NCBI RefSeq assembly: GCF_013376475.1
Contig: NZ_CP045508.1
Location: 546,001 to 610,000 of the forward strand
DNA from: Desulfolutivibrio sulfoxidireducens
GTDB taxonomy: Bacteria > Desulfobacterota > Desulfovibrionia > Desulfovibrionales > Desulfovibrionaceae
Direction of reading: 5' to 3'
DNA: 64,000 nt
Within the stretch, counting starts at the first letter, position 1. Every line of letters begins with the position of its first letter. Of the stretch, positions 54,263 to 62,080 are shown piece after piece. The position numbers were made by a program, and so were the translations under genes. A model generated the notes under the pieces. The model was not told the origin of the DNA, searched no databases, and was given only the letters and a program-made list of their open reading frames with translations.

Positions 54263-54889
54263 TCAGAAGGGATCGAAGGCCTCGGGCCTGGCCTGCTTCC
54301 CCTTGGCCGGGGGAGGCACGGGAGGCGCGGCCGGGGCCTGCTCGACCGGCGGCGGGGCGGCCTGGGCCTCGCGCGGGGAGAGGAGGCCTCCCTGGCCGGA
54401 GTCCTGGGCCTTGGCGGGCGCGGCCGTCTCGGCGGGTTCCTCCGCCCGAGGCGGCGTTGCGACCGTCTCCGGGGCCGGCGCGGCCTGTTCGGGGGTCTTG
54501 TCGGCGGATTCGGGCGCGGCCGGCTTGGCCTTTTTGCCCACCGGGCGCGCCTGGCCCGTCTTTTGGGGCGCGGCCGGCGCGGTGGCCTCGCTGACGGGCG
54601 CGTCGGTCAGGGCCGAGGTCTCCACCCAGCCGGCGACGCGTCCGTCATCGACGGTCACCCGGCTATACCCGCCGGAGCGCTCCGCAATCCTGACCTGGAC
54701 GTTTGGTCCCACGGACAGCACGGTCCTGGCCGAGGCCTCCGGCGCGCTTCTGACCAGGGTATGGGCCCTGGTGTAGGCCACGTTCCCGATGTCCAGGCCA
54801 TGGACCGTTTTTTTGCAGCCCCACAAAAAAAGCACGGCGGCGACAAGCACGACCGGCGTCACGGTGAGGATCGGGGAGCGATGGCGCAT
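54263..54889 (-). CDS. SH3-domain lipoprotein
   Basis: 208 residues. Signal peptide with lipobox VLFLWGCKK (Cys about 25). A bacterial SH3-like segment follows (about 30-95: RSAPEASARTVLSVGPNVQVRIAERSGGYSRVTVDDGRVAGWVE). The rest is Ala/Pro-rich and low complexity. It is anchored in the envelope and may bind cell-wall peptides. It is convergent with the DUF389 gene. Confidence 0.78.
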   Translation of the reverse strand: MRHRSPILTVTPVVLVAAVLFLWGCKKTVHGLDIGNVAYTRAHTLVRSAPEASARTVLSVGPNVQVRIAERSGGYSRVTVDDGRVAGWVETSALTDAPVSEATAPAAPQKTGQARPVGKKAKPAAPESADKTPEQAAPAPETVATPPRAEEPAETAAPAKAQDSGQGGLLSPREAQAAPPPVEQAPAAPPVPPPAKGKQARPEAFDPF

Positions 54890-55067
54890 GGGCGACCTCC
54901 GACAGGCGTATGATGGCTTTTTTTCCCACGCCCGCCTTCAATTTGCAAGCCCTTCGCGCCCTGTCTCCAGGTCCGGGGCCATGAAGGCGTACCGGGGAGC
55001 CGTCTCTTGGGCGGGCGAAGACGAAAACAAGGGAGCGCGGGCACGATGCCGGCCCACGGCCGCCCCG

Positions 55068-55676
55068 TCAGGACGCCAGGCGGCGCCCGAGGGCGAAGGC
55101 CTTCGGGAGATAGCCGTCCAGGCCCCGGCGTTCCACAGCCCCGGCGTACATGTCGCCGACCGTCGCACAGTTCAGGGAATCCTTGATCGTCCGGCGCAAC
55201 AAGGGCGTGGCGTCGTCGCAAAAGCGGCGCAGAAGCGGCGGCACGATGCCCGAGACCACGATGATCGCGGCCTTGCGCCGCCTGGCCGTGCGCGGCACGG
55301 GACAGCCGGAGACGGTCAGGACCCGGCCCGTGGGCTTGGCGAAGGTCCAGCAGAGGCGTTCCAGAAAGGTCAGCGTAAGCGACGTGACCTGGCCCATATG
55401 CACCGGGGTGCCGAGGATCAGGGCGTCGGCCCGGGCCAGTTCGTCCAGCAGGGGGTCCATGTCGTCGCGCTGGACGCAGGGGGCGTAGGGCGTGGCCTCC
55501 AGGTTGTCCCGGCAGGCCAGGCAGTTTTTGCAATGCCCGATGTTTTTTTCCGCCAGAATGACTTTCCGGGCTTCCGCATGGGGCGCCGCGGCCAAAAAAC
55601 CCTCAAGAGCCCGGTCCACCAGCCGGTCCGTGGCCCGGCCCGGACGCGGGCTGCCCATGATCGCCAGAACGCGCAT
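55068..55676 (-). CDS. NADPH-dependent FMN reductase / flavodoxin-like protein
   Basis: 202 residues. It opens MRVLAIMGSPRPGRATDRLV, the phosphate loop of the flavodoxin-like fold, and has CKNCLACRDNLEATPYAPCVQRDDMDPL typical of 'iron-sulfur flavoprotein-like' NADPH:FMN reductases, with four cysteines in that stretch. It probably carries FMN and perhaps an iron-sulfur cluster. It lies downstream of the octaheme cytochrome gene but beyond its terminator. Confidence 0.8.
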   Translation of the reverse strand: MRVLAIMGSPRPGRATDRLVDRALEGFLAAAPHAEARKVILAEKNIGHCKNCLACRDNLEATPYAPCVQRDDMDPLLDELARADALILGTPVHMGQVTSLTLTFLERLCWTFAKPTGRVLTVSGCPVPRTARRRKAAIIVVSGIVPPLLRRFCDDATPLLRRTIKDSLNCATVGDMYAGAVERRGLDGYLPKAFALGRRLAS

Positions 55677-55713
55677 CGCGTGACCCTCCCTGTGTCGTTA
55701 CGAATCTGGAAAT

Positions 55714-55809
55714 AACAACGGCCCGCCCGGAATCCCCACAAACGCATCGGGGACATCAAGCACAAGCCGACTGAATCAGTAACAAACAACGGCCCGCCCG
55801 GAATCCCCC
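55714..55809. repeat. 24-bp direct repeat (duplicated terminator half)
   Basis: AACAACGGCCCGCCCGGAAT followed by CCCC occurs at 55714-55737 and 55786-55809, 72 bases apart. The second copy is one arm of the cytochrome terminator; the first is a half without partner. Confidence 0.75.
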
Positions 55810-55822
55810 CGGACGGGCCGTG
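55782..55822 (-). terminator. Terminator of the cytochrome operon
   Basis: On the minus strand ACGGCCCGTCCGG pairs with CCGGGCGGGCCGT (55790-55822) with one mismatch, then TGTTTGTTAC. It lies 30 bases after the octaheme cytochrome stop. Confidence 0.75.
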
Positions 55823-55851
55823 GTCATGGCCGCATGGTCCGTGCGGACGGA

Positions 55852-57294
55852 TTATTTCCTGGTCCCGAACACCTGGGCGGGCTTCGTCGTATCGCCGCCG
55901 GAGCCCGGGAACACGGGGTATTTGTAGGCCGGCTTGCCCGACTCGACAAGCTCGTGCGCCCCTTCCATGAACTCCACATAGCGCTTCTTGCATTCGTAGA
56001 AGCCGTGCCACCAGGCATAGTCCGGGGCCATCATGGCCGTGCCCATGCGCGCCCGGCGGCCCTCGTGGTGCCACAGCTCATAGTATTCCCACTCCAGCTT
56101 CTCGTTGAAAAACGGTTTCTCGTCCAGAAGCTTTTTGGCGTACAGGTCGTCCAGGACCTTCTTTGCCGGCGTGAAGTACACCTCGTTGTAGTTCTTCACC
56201 GCCGCGTCCAGGTTCGCGTAGTGGGATTCGGTCCAGGTTGCGCCGTGGCACTGGTTGCACACGGCCTGCATCTTCTTTCGCTCCACCTCCCAGTTGGTCT
56301 TGGCCGGGAAGGCCGCGAAGTCCTGGGGCCGCACGGTCAGCGGGGCCTGGGTCTCCCAGGACAGGCGCTCGGTCACGTCGTGGGTGCCGAGCACCGCGCC
56401 CGACCCGGACATGTGGCAGGAGGCGCAGGTCGGGCCGCGATAGTCCACGCCGGGGGTCCACATGCCTGGGGCCGCGGTCCAGTTGTAGGTGTCGCCGAAG
56501 GCGAAATAGATGTCCCCGTGCTTGGACTCGGTGTAGATCTCGATCTGGGGATGGTCCGGTCCCAGGTGGCACTGGCCGCAGGCCTCGGGCTTGCGGGCGT
56601 CCATGATCGAGAAGCGGTGCCGGGTGTGGCAACTGGTGCAACTGCCCAGGCTGCCGTCCAGGTTGACCCGGCCGACCCCGGTGTTGGGCCACACGCTGGC
56701 GGGCATCTCGCCCTTGTCGTCGACCTTGAGCACCGTGCCGTGGCACTTGAAACAGCCGGCCGTGCGCTCGGCCTCGTTGTTTAAGCCCTGGTTCAGCCAG
56801 GGGTCGATCTTCCACATGATCTCCACGGTGTTGGCGTGCTTGCTGCCGGAATACTGCCTGACCTCGTCGGGGTGGCAGCGGGAGCAGTCCTTGGGGGTGA
56901 CCACGGCGGCGATGGTGGCCCGGTATTCGGCCGTGCCCCATGTGCTGTCCGAGCGCTCGTACTGCCTGAAATGCTTCTTGCTCACGTCCGGGTCCGTGTC
57001 CTTGGCCTGGTGACAGTCCAGGCAGGTGATGTTGGCCGAGGCGTGGCGGCTCATGGCCCAGTCCGTGAAGATGCCGGGGGACTCGGCCTTGTGGCATTCG
57101 ATGCAGGCCTGGGCCTGTGTGGACATGCCGCGCTCCAGGCGAAATTCCTTTTCCTTGCCGAAATTGGCCTCGACAGCGGCCTCCCTGGTCCCGGAGGGAG
57201 GCGCGGCGTTCTGGGCCCAGGCCAGAAGCGACAGGGTCAGGGCCAGCACGGCCACGCCAAGAACGAACATTCCCGATCCCGCGAATTTTTTCAT
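55852..57294 (-). CDS. Octaheme cytochrome c of the hydroxylamine-oxidoreductase family
   Basis: 480 residues. Signal peptide 1-27. Eight CxxCH heme sites at about residues 64, 91, 137, 181, 219, 239, 290 and 346. The late stretch LWHHEGRRARMGTAMMAPDYAWWHGFYE is the HAO-family hallmark. Family members either oxidise hydroxylamine or, in anaerobes, reduce nitrite or hydroxylamine. The cross-linked Tyr of the P460 haem should be checked by alignment; in reductive HAO types it is missing. With the NapC/NrfH-type gene upstream, a periplasmic nitrite or hydroxylamine reductase fed by quinol is the best guess. GGGGAGG precedes the ATG by about five bases. Confidence 0.85.
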   Translation of the reverse strand: MKKFAGSGMFVLGVAVLALTLSLLAWAQNAAPPSGTREAAVEANFGKEKEFRLERGMSTQAQACIECHKAESPGIFTDWAMSRHASANITCLDCHQAKDTDPDVSKKHFRQYERSDSTWGTAEYRATIAAVVTPKDCSRCHPDEVRQYSGSKHANTVEIMWKIDPWLNQGLNNEAERTAGCFKCHGTVLKVDDKGEMPASVWPNTGVGRVNLDGSLGSCTSCHTRHRFSIMDARKPEACGQCHLGPDHPQIEIYTESKHGDIYFAFGDTYNWTAAPGMWTPGVDYRGPTCASCHMSGSGAVLGTHDVTERLSWETQAPLTVRPQDFAAFPAKTNWEVERKKMQAVCNQCHGATWTESHYANLDAAVKNYNEVYFTPAKKVLDDLYAKKLLDEKPFFNEKLEWEYYELWHHEGRRARMGTAMMAPDYAWWHGFYECKKRYVEFMEGAHELVESGKPAYKYPVFPGSGGDTTKPAQVFGTRK

Positions 57295-57380
57295 GATGCC
57301 TCCCCTGTTGCGCGCTTTTTTCCGGAAAGGTTCAAAGCCCGGGTTTTTGTTTCGTGTTTCCAAACCACGTCCGCGTCGTT

Positions 57381-57938
57381 TCAGGGACGGCGCTCCATCC
57401 GGCCGTCCCCGTCGGCATAGCTGTAAAAGGGCCGCATGACGTGCACCAGGTCCTGGTGGCAGTCGGTGCATTTTTTCTCGTAGCCGGGCCGGGGTTCGAG
57501 AACCGTCCGGTGGGCCAGCATGGCCCCGCGTTTGTAGGGCAGGTAGAGGATGTTGCGGTGGCACTTCAGACACTGGTCGTTCTTGATGCTTTCCCTGGCC
57601 CGGACGGCCATTTTGGTCCGGTCGTAGACCTTGGCCTGGTCCTCGGCGAAGTGGGCGTAGACGTCCTTGGCCCCGTGCAGGGTCTTGGTGAAGAAGAAGT
57701 CGAAGGTGTCGTGGGGCGCGGGCAGGTGGCAGTCCATGCAGTCGGCCACCACGCCCTTGGTGTTGTTGACGTGGGAGGCCGTGCGCCAGTCGTTGTAGGC
57801 CGCCTCGATCTCGTGGCAGGAGGAACAGAACTCCGGCGTGGAGGTGCGGACCATGGTGTAATAGGTCATGCTGAACAGCGGAAAGGCGAGGACCACGCCG
57901 AGCACGACCAGCGCCGCCGGCCAGACGAACCGTTTCAT
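57381..57938 (-). CDS. NapC/NrfH-type tetraheme cytochrome c
   Basis: 185 residues. An N-terminal membrane anchor (VWPAALVVLGVVLAFPLFSM) precedes four CxxCH sites: CSSCH, CMDCH, CLKCH and CTDCH. This is the NapC/NirT/NrfH quinol-dehydrogenase layout. It probably passes electrons from menaquinol to the octaheme cytochrome encoded next, so together they form a haoC-haoA-like pair. A short C-terminal tail ends GDGRMERRP. Confidence 0.87.
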   Translation of the reverse strand: MKRFVWPAALVVLGVVLAFPLFSMTYYTMVRTSTPEFCSSCHEIEAAYNDWRTASHVNNTKGVVADCMDCHLPAPHDTFDFFFTKTLHGAKDVYAHFAEDQAKVYDRTKMAVRARESIKNDQCLKCHRNILYLPYKRGAMLAHRTVLEPRPGYEKKCTDCHQDLVHVMRPFYSYADGDGRMERRP

Positions 57939-57977
57939 GCCAGCCCCCCGGAAAAAGGATTCGACGATGATCCCTTT

Positions 57978-58877
57978 TTATCCGATGCGGGCGGCCAGGG
58001 AAGGGGAAACAACATCCCCGCGTTTTGGCACAAAGCGGCAGACGAGTTCGGCCAGACGCGGCGAAAGGTCCCGGTCCCGGTGGTTGTGGCGGAAGACGGC
58101 CTCGGCCAGGTACAGGGGATAGGCCTCGGGGGCGAAGGCCCGGTGGCGGGCGAACCAGGCGTCGGCCAGGGCCTTGAAGGGCCAGGCGTCGAGATGCACC
58201 GCGTCCCGGAAGGGCTGGGCGAGATACATCTCCCGGCCCCGGCGGCAGCAGGAGAAGACCAGGGCGTCGTGGTGCCGGCTGCGATCGGTGTAGACCATGG
58301 GTCCCCAGGGTTTTTTGCGCAGGGGCGAGGCCAGGGTCTCCCGGGCCGAAAGGCCCTCGGCCAGACGCATGGTCACCCGGTCGCCGTGGAGCCGGGCCAG
58401 GGAAAAGACGTAGGACCGGCAGCCGCCGCACAGGGCCTGGAGCCCCTCGGCGGCCAGGTTCGGACAGAAGCCGATCAGTCCGCCGCGTTCGTCCAGGAGG
58501 GGCCTGGCGTCCAGACAGTCGCACAGGAGGGCCAGACGCACGGCGGCATAGGCCTTGTGGGCGGTGTCGTACTTGATCTTTAGGGTGTCGGCCGCGTCCT
58601 GGACGGACAGGCCGTCCGCGAAATGGTCGAGGAGGCGCAGCCACGAGGCCGGCCCCAGACGGCAGCGGTCGATGAACCGGCCGGTGTGGCTGGTGAAGGT
58701 GTAGCCGCACGCGGAACAGCGCCGTCGGCCGTCGCGCAGGACGTAATACCGTACGGCCCGGCAGCGCGGACAGTGGTCCCCGGCCCGGGCGCACAGGGCG
58801 TCGAGGGTGTCGGCGGCAAGATCGCGATCGCGAAGGGTTTTCGCGTCAAGGGATGACAGGGGCGCTGGCCTCTTCAT
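57978..58877 (-). CDS. ISXO2/IS1595-like transposase-derived protein, probably domesticated
   Basis: 299 residues. An N-terminal zinc ribbon (CPRCRAVRYYVLRDGRRRCSACGYTFTSHTGRF; four Cys) is followed by an HTH-like part (LSVQDAADTLKIKYDTAHKAY). Then a transposase-type RNase-H region: VYTDRSRHHDALV and a terminal LYLAEAVFRHNHR. By eye, the catalytic Glu of the 'N-x-I-E-x-F-W' motif is Ala (LDAWPFKALADAW). No terminal inverted repeats or target duplications flank it. It is 39 bases upstream of the tetraheme gene, in the same direction. It may be a transcription factor for the cytochromes. Confidence 0.6.
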   Translation of the reverse strand: MKRPAPLSSLDAKTLRDRDLAADTLDALCARAGDHCPRCRAVRYYVLRDGRRRCSACGYTFTSHTGRFIDRCRLGPASWLRLLDHFADGLSVQDAADTLKIKYDTAHKAYAAVRLALLCDCLDARPLLDERGGLIGFCPNLAAEGLQALCGGCRSYVFSLARLHGDRVTMRLAEGLSARETLASPLRKKPWGPMVYTDRSRHHDALVFSCCRRGREMYLAQPFRDAVHLDAWPFKALADAWFARHRAFAPEAYPLYLAEAVFRHNHRDRDLSPRLAELVCRFVPKRGDVVSPSLAARIG

Positions 58878-58887
58878 CAGTATGGAT

Positions 58888-58925
58888 TCCTCCGGAGGCC
58901 AACGGGCTTCGCCCTTTGGAATCCC
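58888..58925 (+). repeat. Dispersed palindromic element, family 2, copy E
   Basis: CCTCCGGAGGCCAACGGG, a TTC loop region and CCCTTTGGAATCCC form the family-2 layout. It lies between the transposase-derived gene and the acyltransferase gene. Confidence 0.7.
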
Positions 58926-59054
58926 CTGGTGGGCTCACGCGTTGTGCGGCATGGTTCGCGCGAAACCCGCTGGCGCGGTTTCTCTGGACCCTACCACGTG
59001 TCCCGGTTTCCGCCAAGGGCGCGGGACGATGAGCGCGGGGGTCGCCTCCGGCGG

Positions 59055-60257
59055 CTATGCGGCCCGGCGCCGGGCGACCGCCCGGACGAAGGTCCGGCTG
59101 GCCAGCACGCACGCCGTCACAGCGACCAGCCACACCGCCCCGAACTTCACGTACATGGACAGGGCCGCGTCCACAAGGGCGTATTGCAGGATGACCACCA
59201 CGGGCATGTGCAGCAGGTAGACGTGGTAGGACGAGGCGGCCAGGGTGCGGGACAGCCGGCCCGGGGCGGACTTCCCGGCCGGCCCGCGCCCGGCCAGGTC
59301 TCCAAGCAGCCCGACCACGCCCAGGGACACAAACGCCCGGCCGAGATAGTGGGTCAGGACCAGGGGAAACGGCCCGGGCGTCTGGCCGATCACGGCCGGA
59401 TAGGCCGCGAACATGGCCGCCAGGGAAATGACCGCCACCGCGAGCCACAGCCACCACGGCCCGGGCCATGGAGCGGCGAGCCCGCCCTGTTCGGCCACCG
59501 CCGCGCCCAGGGCGAAGAACCCCACGTACAGGGGCAGCCGCGTAGGCTGCACCACCACCAGGGCCGTGGCCCGCAGCCAGCTCCCGTCGGGCATGGCAAG
59601 GGCCACGCCGGCGCAGGCCACGCCCATGCCCAGGGCCGCCGCCACCAGCGGGACGGGCCGGACGCCCGTACGTGCCGGCGTATCCCGGCCCGGGGCGCGG
59701 GAGGGGGGCCTGGCCGGGAACACGGAGCGCCACAGGGCGTACCCGCCGAAAAGTCCCACCAGCACCGCCAAAAACCACAGATGATGGGTGGAGATGGCGT
59801 CCCGGGCGGCCATGCCGTCGGCGACCGTGGTGTACAGATGCACGGCAACGTCCGCGCCCGAGGCCAGCCAGTCTCCGAGATAGGCCGGGAAACCCATGGG
59901 CTCGGGCGTGCGCGAGACGTAGCCGACGTAGGTCATAAGCGGCAGGAGCGTGACCATGAGGAGAAGCAGGGTGGGCACGAAGCGCAGGACCTTGGCCCGG
60001 AAGAATGTCCCTGGATCGCGACGGGCGAGCGACGCCGGGGCGAACGCGCCGGCGATGAAAAACAGGGTGGGCATGAGAAAGCCGTCCAGAGCCGACAGGA
60101 GCAGGTCGAAGGCCGGGCCGGTGTCGGCGTTGCGCACGTGCCACCAGGGCAATACCGTGCAGTATGCGGCGGCCGCGTGCAGGGCCACCACCAGGAGGAC
60201 CAGGACGGCCCGGGCCGTGTCCCAGAAAAAGAGCCGGTCGGAATTTTGGGCGTTCAT
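59055..60257 (-). CDS. Acyltransferase-3-type membrane protein
   Basis: 400 residues with about 10 hydrophobic helices. The opening RLFFWDTARAVLVLLVVALHAAAAY carries the conserved Arg/Asp and His of the acyltransferase 3 (OafB/OpgC-like) family; FDLLLSALDGFLMPTLFFIAGAF follows. It is an inner-membrane enzyme that acylates a surface sugar, substrate unknown. It starts inside the TetR stop (ATGA overlap). It is thus the target or partner of the TetR regulator. Confidence 0.8.
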   Translation of the reverse strand: MNAQNSDRLFFWDTARAVLVLLVVALHAAAAYCTVLPWWHVRNADTGPAFDLLLSALDGFLMPTLFFIAGAFAPASLARRDPGTFFRAKVLRFVPTLLLLMVTLLPLMTYVGYVSRTPEPMGFPAYLGDWLASGADVAVHLYTTVADGMAARDAISTHHLWFLAVLVGLFGGYALWRSVFPARPPSRAPGRDTPARTGVRPVPLVAAALGMGVACAGVALAMPDGSWLRATALVVVQPTRLPLYVGFFALGAAVAEQGGLAAPWPGPWWLWLAVAVISLAAMFAAYPAVIGQTPGPFPLVLTHYLGRAFVSLGVVGLLGDLAGRGPAGKSAPGRLSRTLAASSYHVYLLHMPVVVILQYALVDAALSMYVKFGAVWLVAVTACVLASRTFVRAVARRRAA

Positions 60258-60916
60258 GAGGCGGGCTCCGGATGGGCGTATTTTTCCCTGACGGCCGCGA
60301 TGCCGGCCATGGAAAAGGTGAAGATGTGTTCGGCCAGCGCGGGCCAGTGGGCGGCCATGCCCGGATGGTCGGGATGGGCCAGTTTGAAGACCGGCCAGAC
60401 GAAGCAGTAATACGCGGCCTGGCCCACGATGCCGGCCAGGGTGTCGCGCACGGCCTCGCGGGGCACGTCGGGTCCGAGGAGTTCGCCGAGGAGGTCCATG
60501 CCCCATTTCGTCTGGGGCCGGATATATTTTTCCTCCAGGGTCGAGAGGTCGTAGGTTGGGGTGAGCATCTCCCGGGAAAAGATGCGGATGAATCGTTCGG
60601 CCACCTCGCCCCCGGCGTAGAGGGTGGCGCAGTAGGCGCGCAGGAAGGCCCGAAGACGCGTTTCCGGCGGATCGGTGGCCGCGTCCGGGGCGGTTTCGGC
60701 CATGCGCCGCTGGGTCTCGGCGAACATGATGTCCAGGATCAGGGCATAGAGCTTGGCCTTGCCCCCGAAATAGTAGGTGACGGCGTTGTTGTTGGCGCCC
60801 TCGGCCCGGCGGCAGATCTCGCGCACGGTGGCGGCCTTGTAGCCTTTGTCGGCGAACACGGCCACGGCGGCCAGAAGCAGTTTTTCCCGGGTGTCCGAGC
60901 CGTCCTTGGGGGTCAT
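60254..60916 (-). CDS. TetR-family regulator, CerR-like
   Basis: 220 residues. HTH: KLLLAAVAVFADKGYKAATVREICRRAEGANNNAVTYYFGGKAKLYALI, with the NAVTYYFGGK turn typical of the DUF1956 (CerR) group. The C-terminal ligand domain is helical. It starts with AAGGAG about 13 bases upstream. Two AAGAC-N4-GTCTT operators lie in its promoter, and the acyltransferase gene overlaps its end. So it probably represses its own two-gene operon. Confidence 0.88.
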   Translation of the reverse strand: MTPKDGSDTREKLLLAAVAVFADKGYKAATVREICRRAEGANNNAVTYYFGGKAKLYALILDIMFAETQRRMAETAPDAATDPPETRLRAFLRAYCATLYAGGEVAERFIRIFSREMLTPTYDLSTLEEKYIRPQTKWGMDLLGELLGPDVPREAVRDTLAGIVGQAAYYCFVWPVFKLAHPDHPGMAAHWPALAEHIFTFSMAGIAAVREKYAHPEPAS

Positions 60917-60935
60917 GGCGTGGGGAACTCCTTTT

Positions 60936-60986
60936 CAAGACGATTGTCTTGATCCGGATTTAAGACAAACGTCTTCATCCTGTCAA
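60936..60986 (-). promoter_or_regulatory. Promoter with two TetR operators
   Basis: On the minus strand TTGACA (60986-60981), 17 bases and TTAAAT (60963-60958) form the promoter. AAGACGTTTGTCTT-type operator (60962-60975) lies in the spacer; CAAGACGATTGTCTTG (60936-60951) covers the transcription start. The two sites share AAGAC-N4-GTCTT. Confidence 0.75.
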
Positions 60987-61002
60987 GAGGTTGCCGGACT
61001 CG

Positions 61003-61064
61003 GGGTTTGCGCGCGGCGCGGCGGCGGCAATGCTGGTGCCCCCGCACGCGCCGCGCGCAAACCC
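61003..61064. repeat. 18-bp perfect inverted repeat
   Basis: GGGTTTGCGCGCGGCGCG (61003-61020) and CGCGCCGCGCGCAAACCC (61047-61064) are exact complements around a 26-base loop. The right arm is also the beginning of the 43-base direct repeat. Confidence 0.8.
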
Positions 61065-61269
61065 GTCGCCCGGCCTTACGGTGGGGTTTGGCGGGGGGCG
61101 CGAGAAATGTGTAGGAGAGGGCCTCCTGAGGGTGGGGCTGGCGGATCAGTCGGGTGACTGCCGGGCTCGGGGTCAGCGGCGCGGCGCTTCGGCAGGCCAT
61201 GCGTCGCTTCGCTCGGGCCTGCCGTGCGCGCCGCGCGCAAACCCGTCGCCCGGCCTTACGGTGGGGTTT
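61047..61269. repeat. 43-bp direct repeat, two copies
   Basis: 61047-61089 and 61227-61269 are identical over 43 bases and lie exactly 180 bases apart. The second copy runs into the start codon of the small gene at 61261. The DNA between copies shows no gene. Confidence 0.85.
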
Positions 61270-61539
61270 TTCTTGCTGGCTGCCGGCGTGGTTCTAATCG
61301 GCGCCCTCTACTTCGTCGCCAAAATGCTCTTCGACAGCCGCGTTACCGAGCTTGCCGAACTGAAGGCCGCCATCCGAGCGAAGGAGGCCACGCTTGCCGA
61401 GCTGCGGTCAAAAACGTGGGGGCTGGAACTGGTGAACTACGGCGACGGGACGCGGGGTATTCTTCTTCCCCGTGGCGTTAAATTAGACCGCACCGGTTCG
61501 GTAAAAGACGGCCGGGAAGCCATTGTAATTAAACATTAA
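61261..61539 (+). CDS. Small membrane protein, mobile-element-like
   Basis: About 92 residues from GTG 61261. One membrane helix (FFLLAAGVVLIGALYFVAKM) is followed by a short coiled-coil (ELAELKAAIRAKEATLAELRS) and a KTWGLELVNYGDGTRGILLP domain, as seen in plasmid or phage mobilisation proteins. The start codon lies in the duplicated 43-base sequence, so the true N-terminus may have been lost. Lower GC than the flanks, and next to a toxin-antitoxin pair. Assignment to mobilisation is weak. Confidence 0.5.
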   Translation: MGFFLLAAGVVLIGALYFVAKMLFDSRVTELAELKAAIRAKEATLAELRSKTWGLELVNYGDGTRGILLPRGVKLDRTGSVKDGREAIVIKH

Positions 61540-61550
61540 AGCGTAAGTTT

Positions 61551-61820
61551 TTATTTGTATATTTCACCTCGATGACCGACTAAGACAACGAGTATCCTAA
61601 TTTTTTCATCTTGGATTTCACATAATATCCTATAATCACCGGCACGATACCGCCATAGACCAGAAAATCTAGAGCCTTTAAGGGGCTCTCCTATGATTCG
61701 TGGGTCTTCTAATTTGGAAATCCTTTCACGCATGAACTTCAAAATCCGTCTCTCTGCCTCTCTACCAAGACGGGTAAGGGTTTTGTCTGCTTCTGCTGTA
61801 AATTCAATCTTCCAGTTCAA
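61551..61820 (-). CDS. RelE/ParE-family toxin
   Basis: 89 residues. The ParE/RelE fold pattern is clear: IEFTAEADKTLTRLGREAERRI, PLKGSRFSGLWRYRAGDYRILCEI, then VLVGHRGEIY. Family members cut mRNA on the ribosome or poison gyrase. The gene overlaps the antitoxin gene by 17 bases, downstream of it, the usual order. Confidence 0.9.
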   Translation of the reverse strand: MNWKIEFTAEADKTLTRLGREAERRILKFMRERISKLEDPRIIGEPLKGSRFSGLWRYRAGDYRILCEIQDEKIRILVVLVGHRGEIYK

Positions 61821-62028
61821 GGCGGCGCTCCAGTTCTTCTAAAGGAATGCCTTTTTCTCCACTTGCCCGAAACCGTTCCAAGGCAGCTTCCGCAAGATAA
61901 ACGTCCTCAATATCCTCAAGGCTACGTTCAAGGGCTTCGCGCACATAGAAGCTTTTCGGGCGCTTCGTGGTATCGGCCAGAATGTTAAGCCGGGTCTCAA
62001 GCTCGGCCGGAAGTCGGATAGTGAGCAT
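61804..62028 (-). CDS. RHH-type antitoxin
   Basis: 74 residues. The start LTIRLPAELETRLNILADTTKRPKSFYVREALERSLED is a ribbon-helix-helix (CopG/ParD/RelB-like) fold, which binds DNA as a dimer; the tail neutralises the toxin. GAGG lies eight bases before the ATG. It probably represses its own promoter through the palindrome at 62048-62064. Confidence 0.9.
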   Translation of the reverse strand: MLTIRLPAELETRLNILADTTKRPKSFYVREALERSLEDIEDVYLAEAALERFRASGEKGIPLEELERRLELED

Positions 62029-62047
62029 ATTTATGTCCTCTTTTTGT

Positions 62048-62064
62048 CATACATGTATTGTATG
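62048..62064. promoter_or_regulatory. Antitoxin operator palindrome
   Basis: CATAC-N7-GTATG (CATACATGTATTGTATG), with an inner TACATGTA, lies about 20 bases before the antitoxin start codon, next to a TTGACT -35-like box (62080-62075 on the minus strand). Autorepression sites of RHH antitoxins are of this kind. Confidence 0.5.
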
Positions 62065-62080
62065 TAAGGCGAAAAGTCAA

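Noticed and set aside
55852..58794. A 980-codon open frame joining the octaheme cytochrome to upstream DNA
   Set aside because: The part before 57294 runs antisense or off-frame to the tetraheme and transposase-like genes. The signal peptide and ribosome site fix the start at 57294.
57978..58877. Intact IS1595-family insertion sequence
   Set aside because: No flanking inverted repeats were found, the downstream gap is 39 bases to a cytochrome gene, and a catalytic residue appears replaced.
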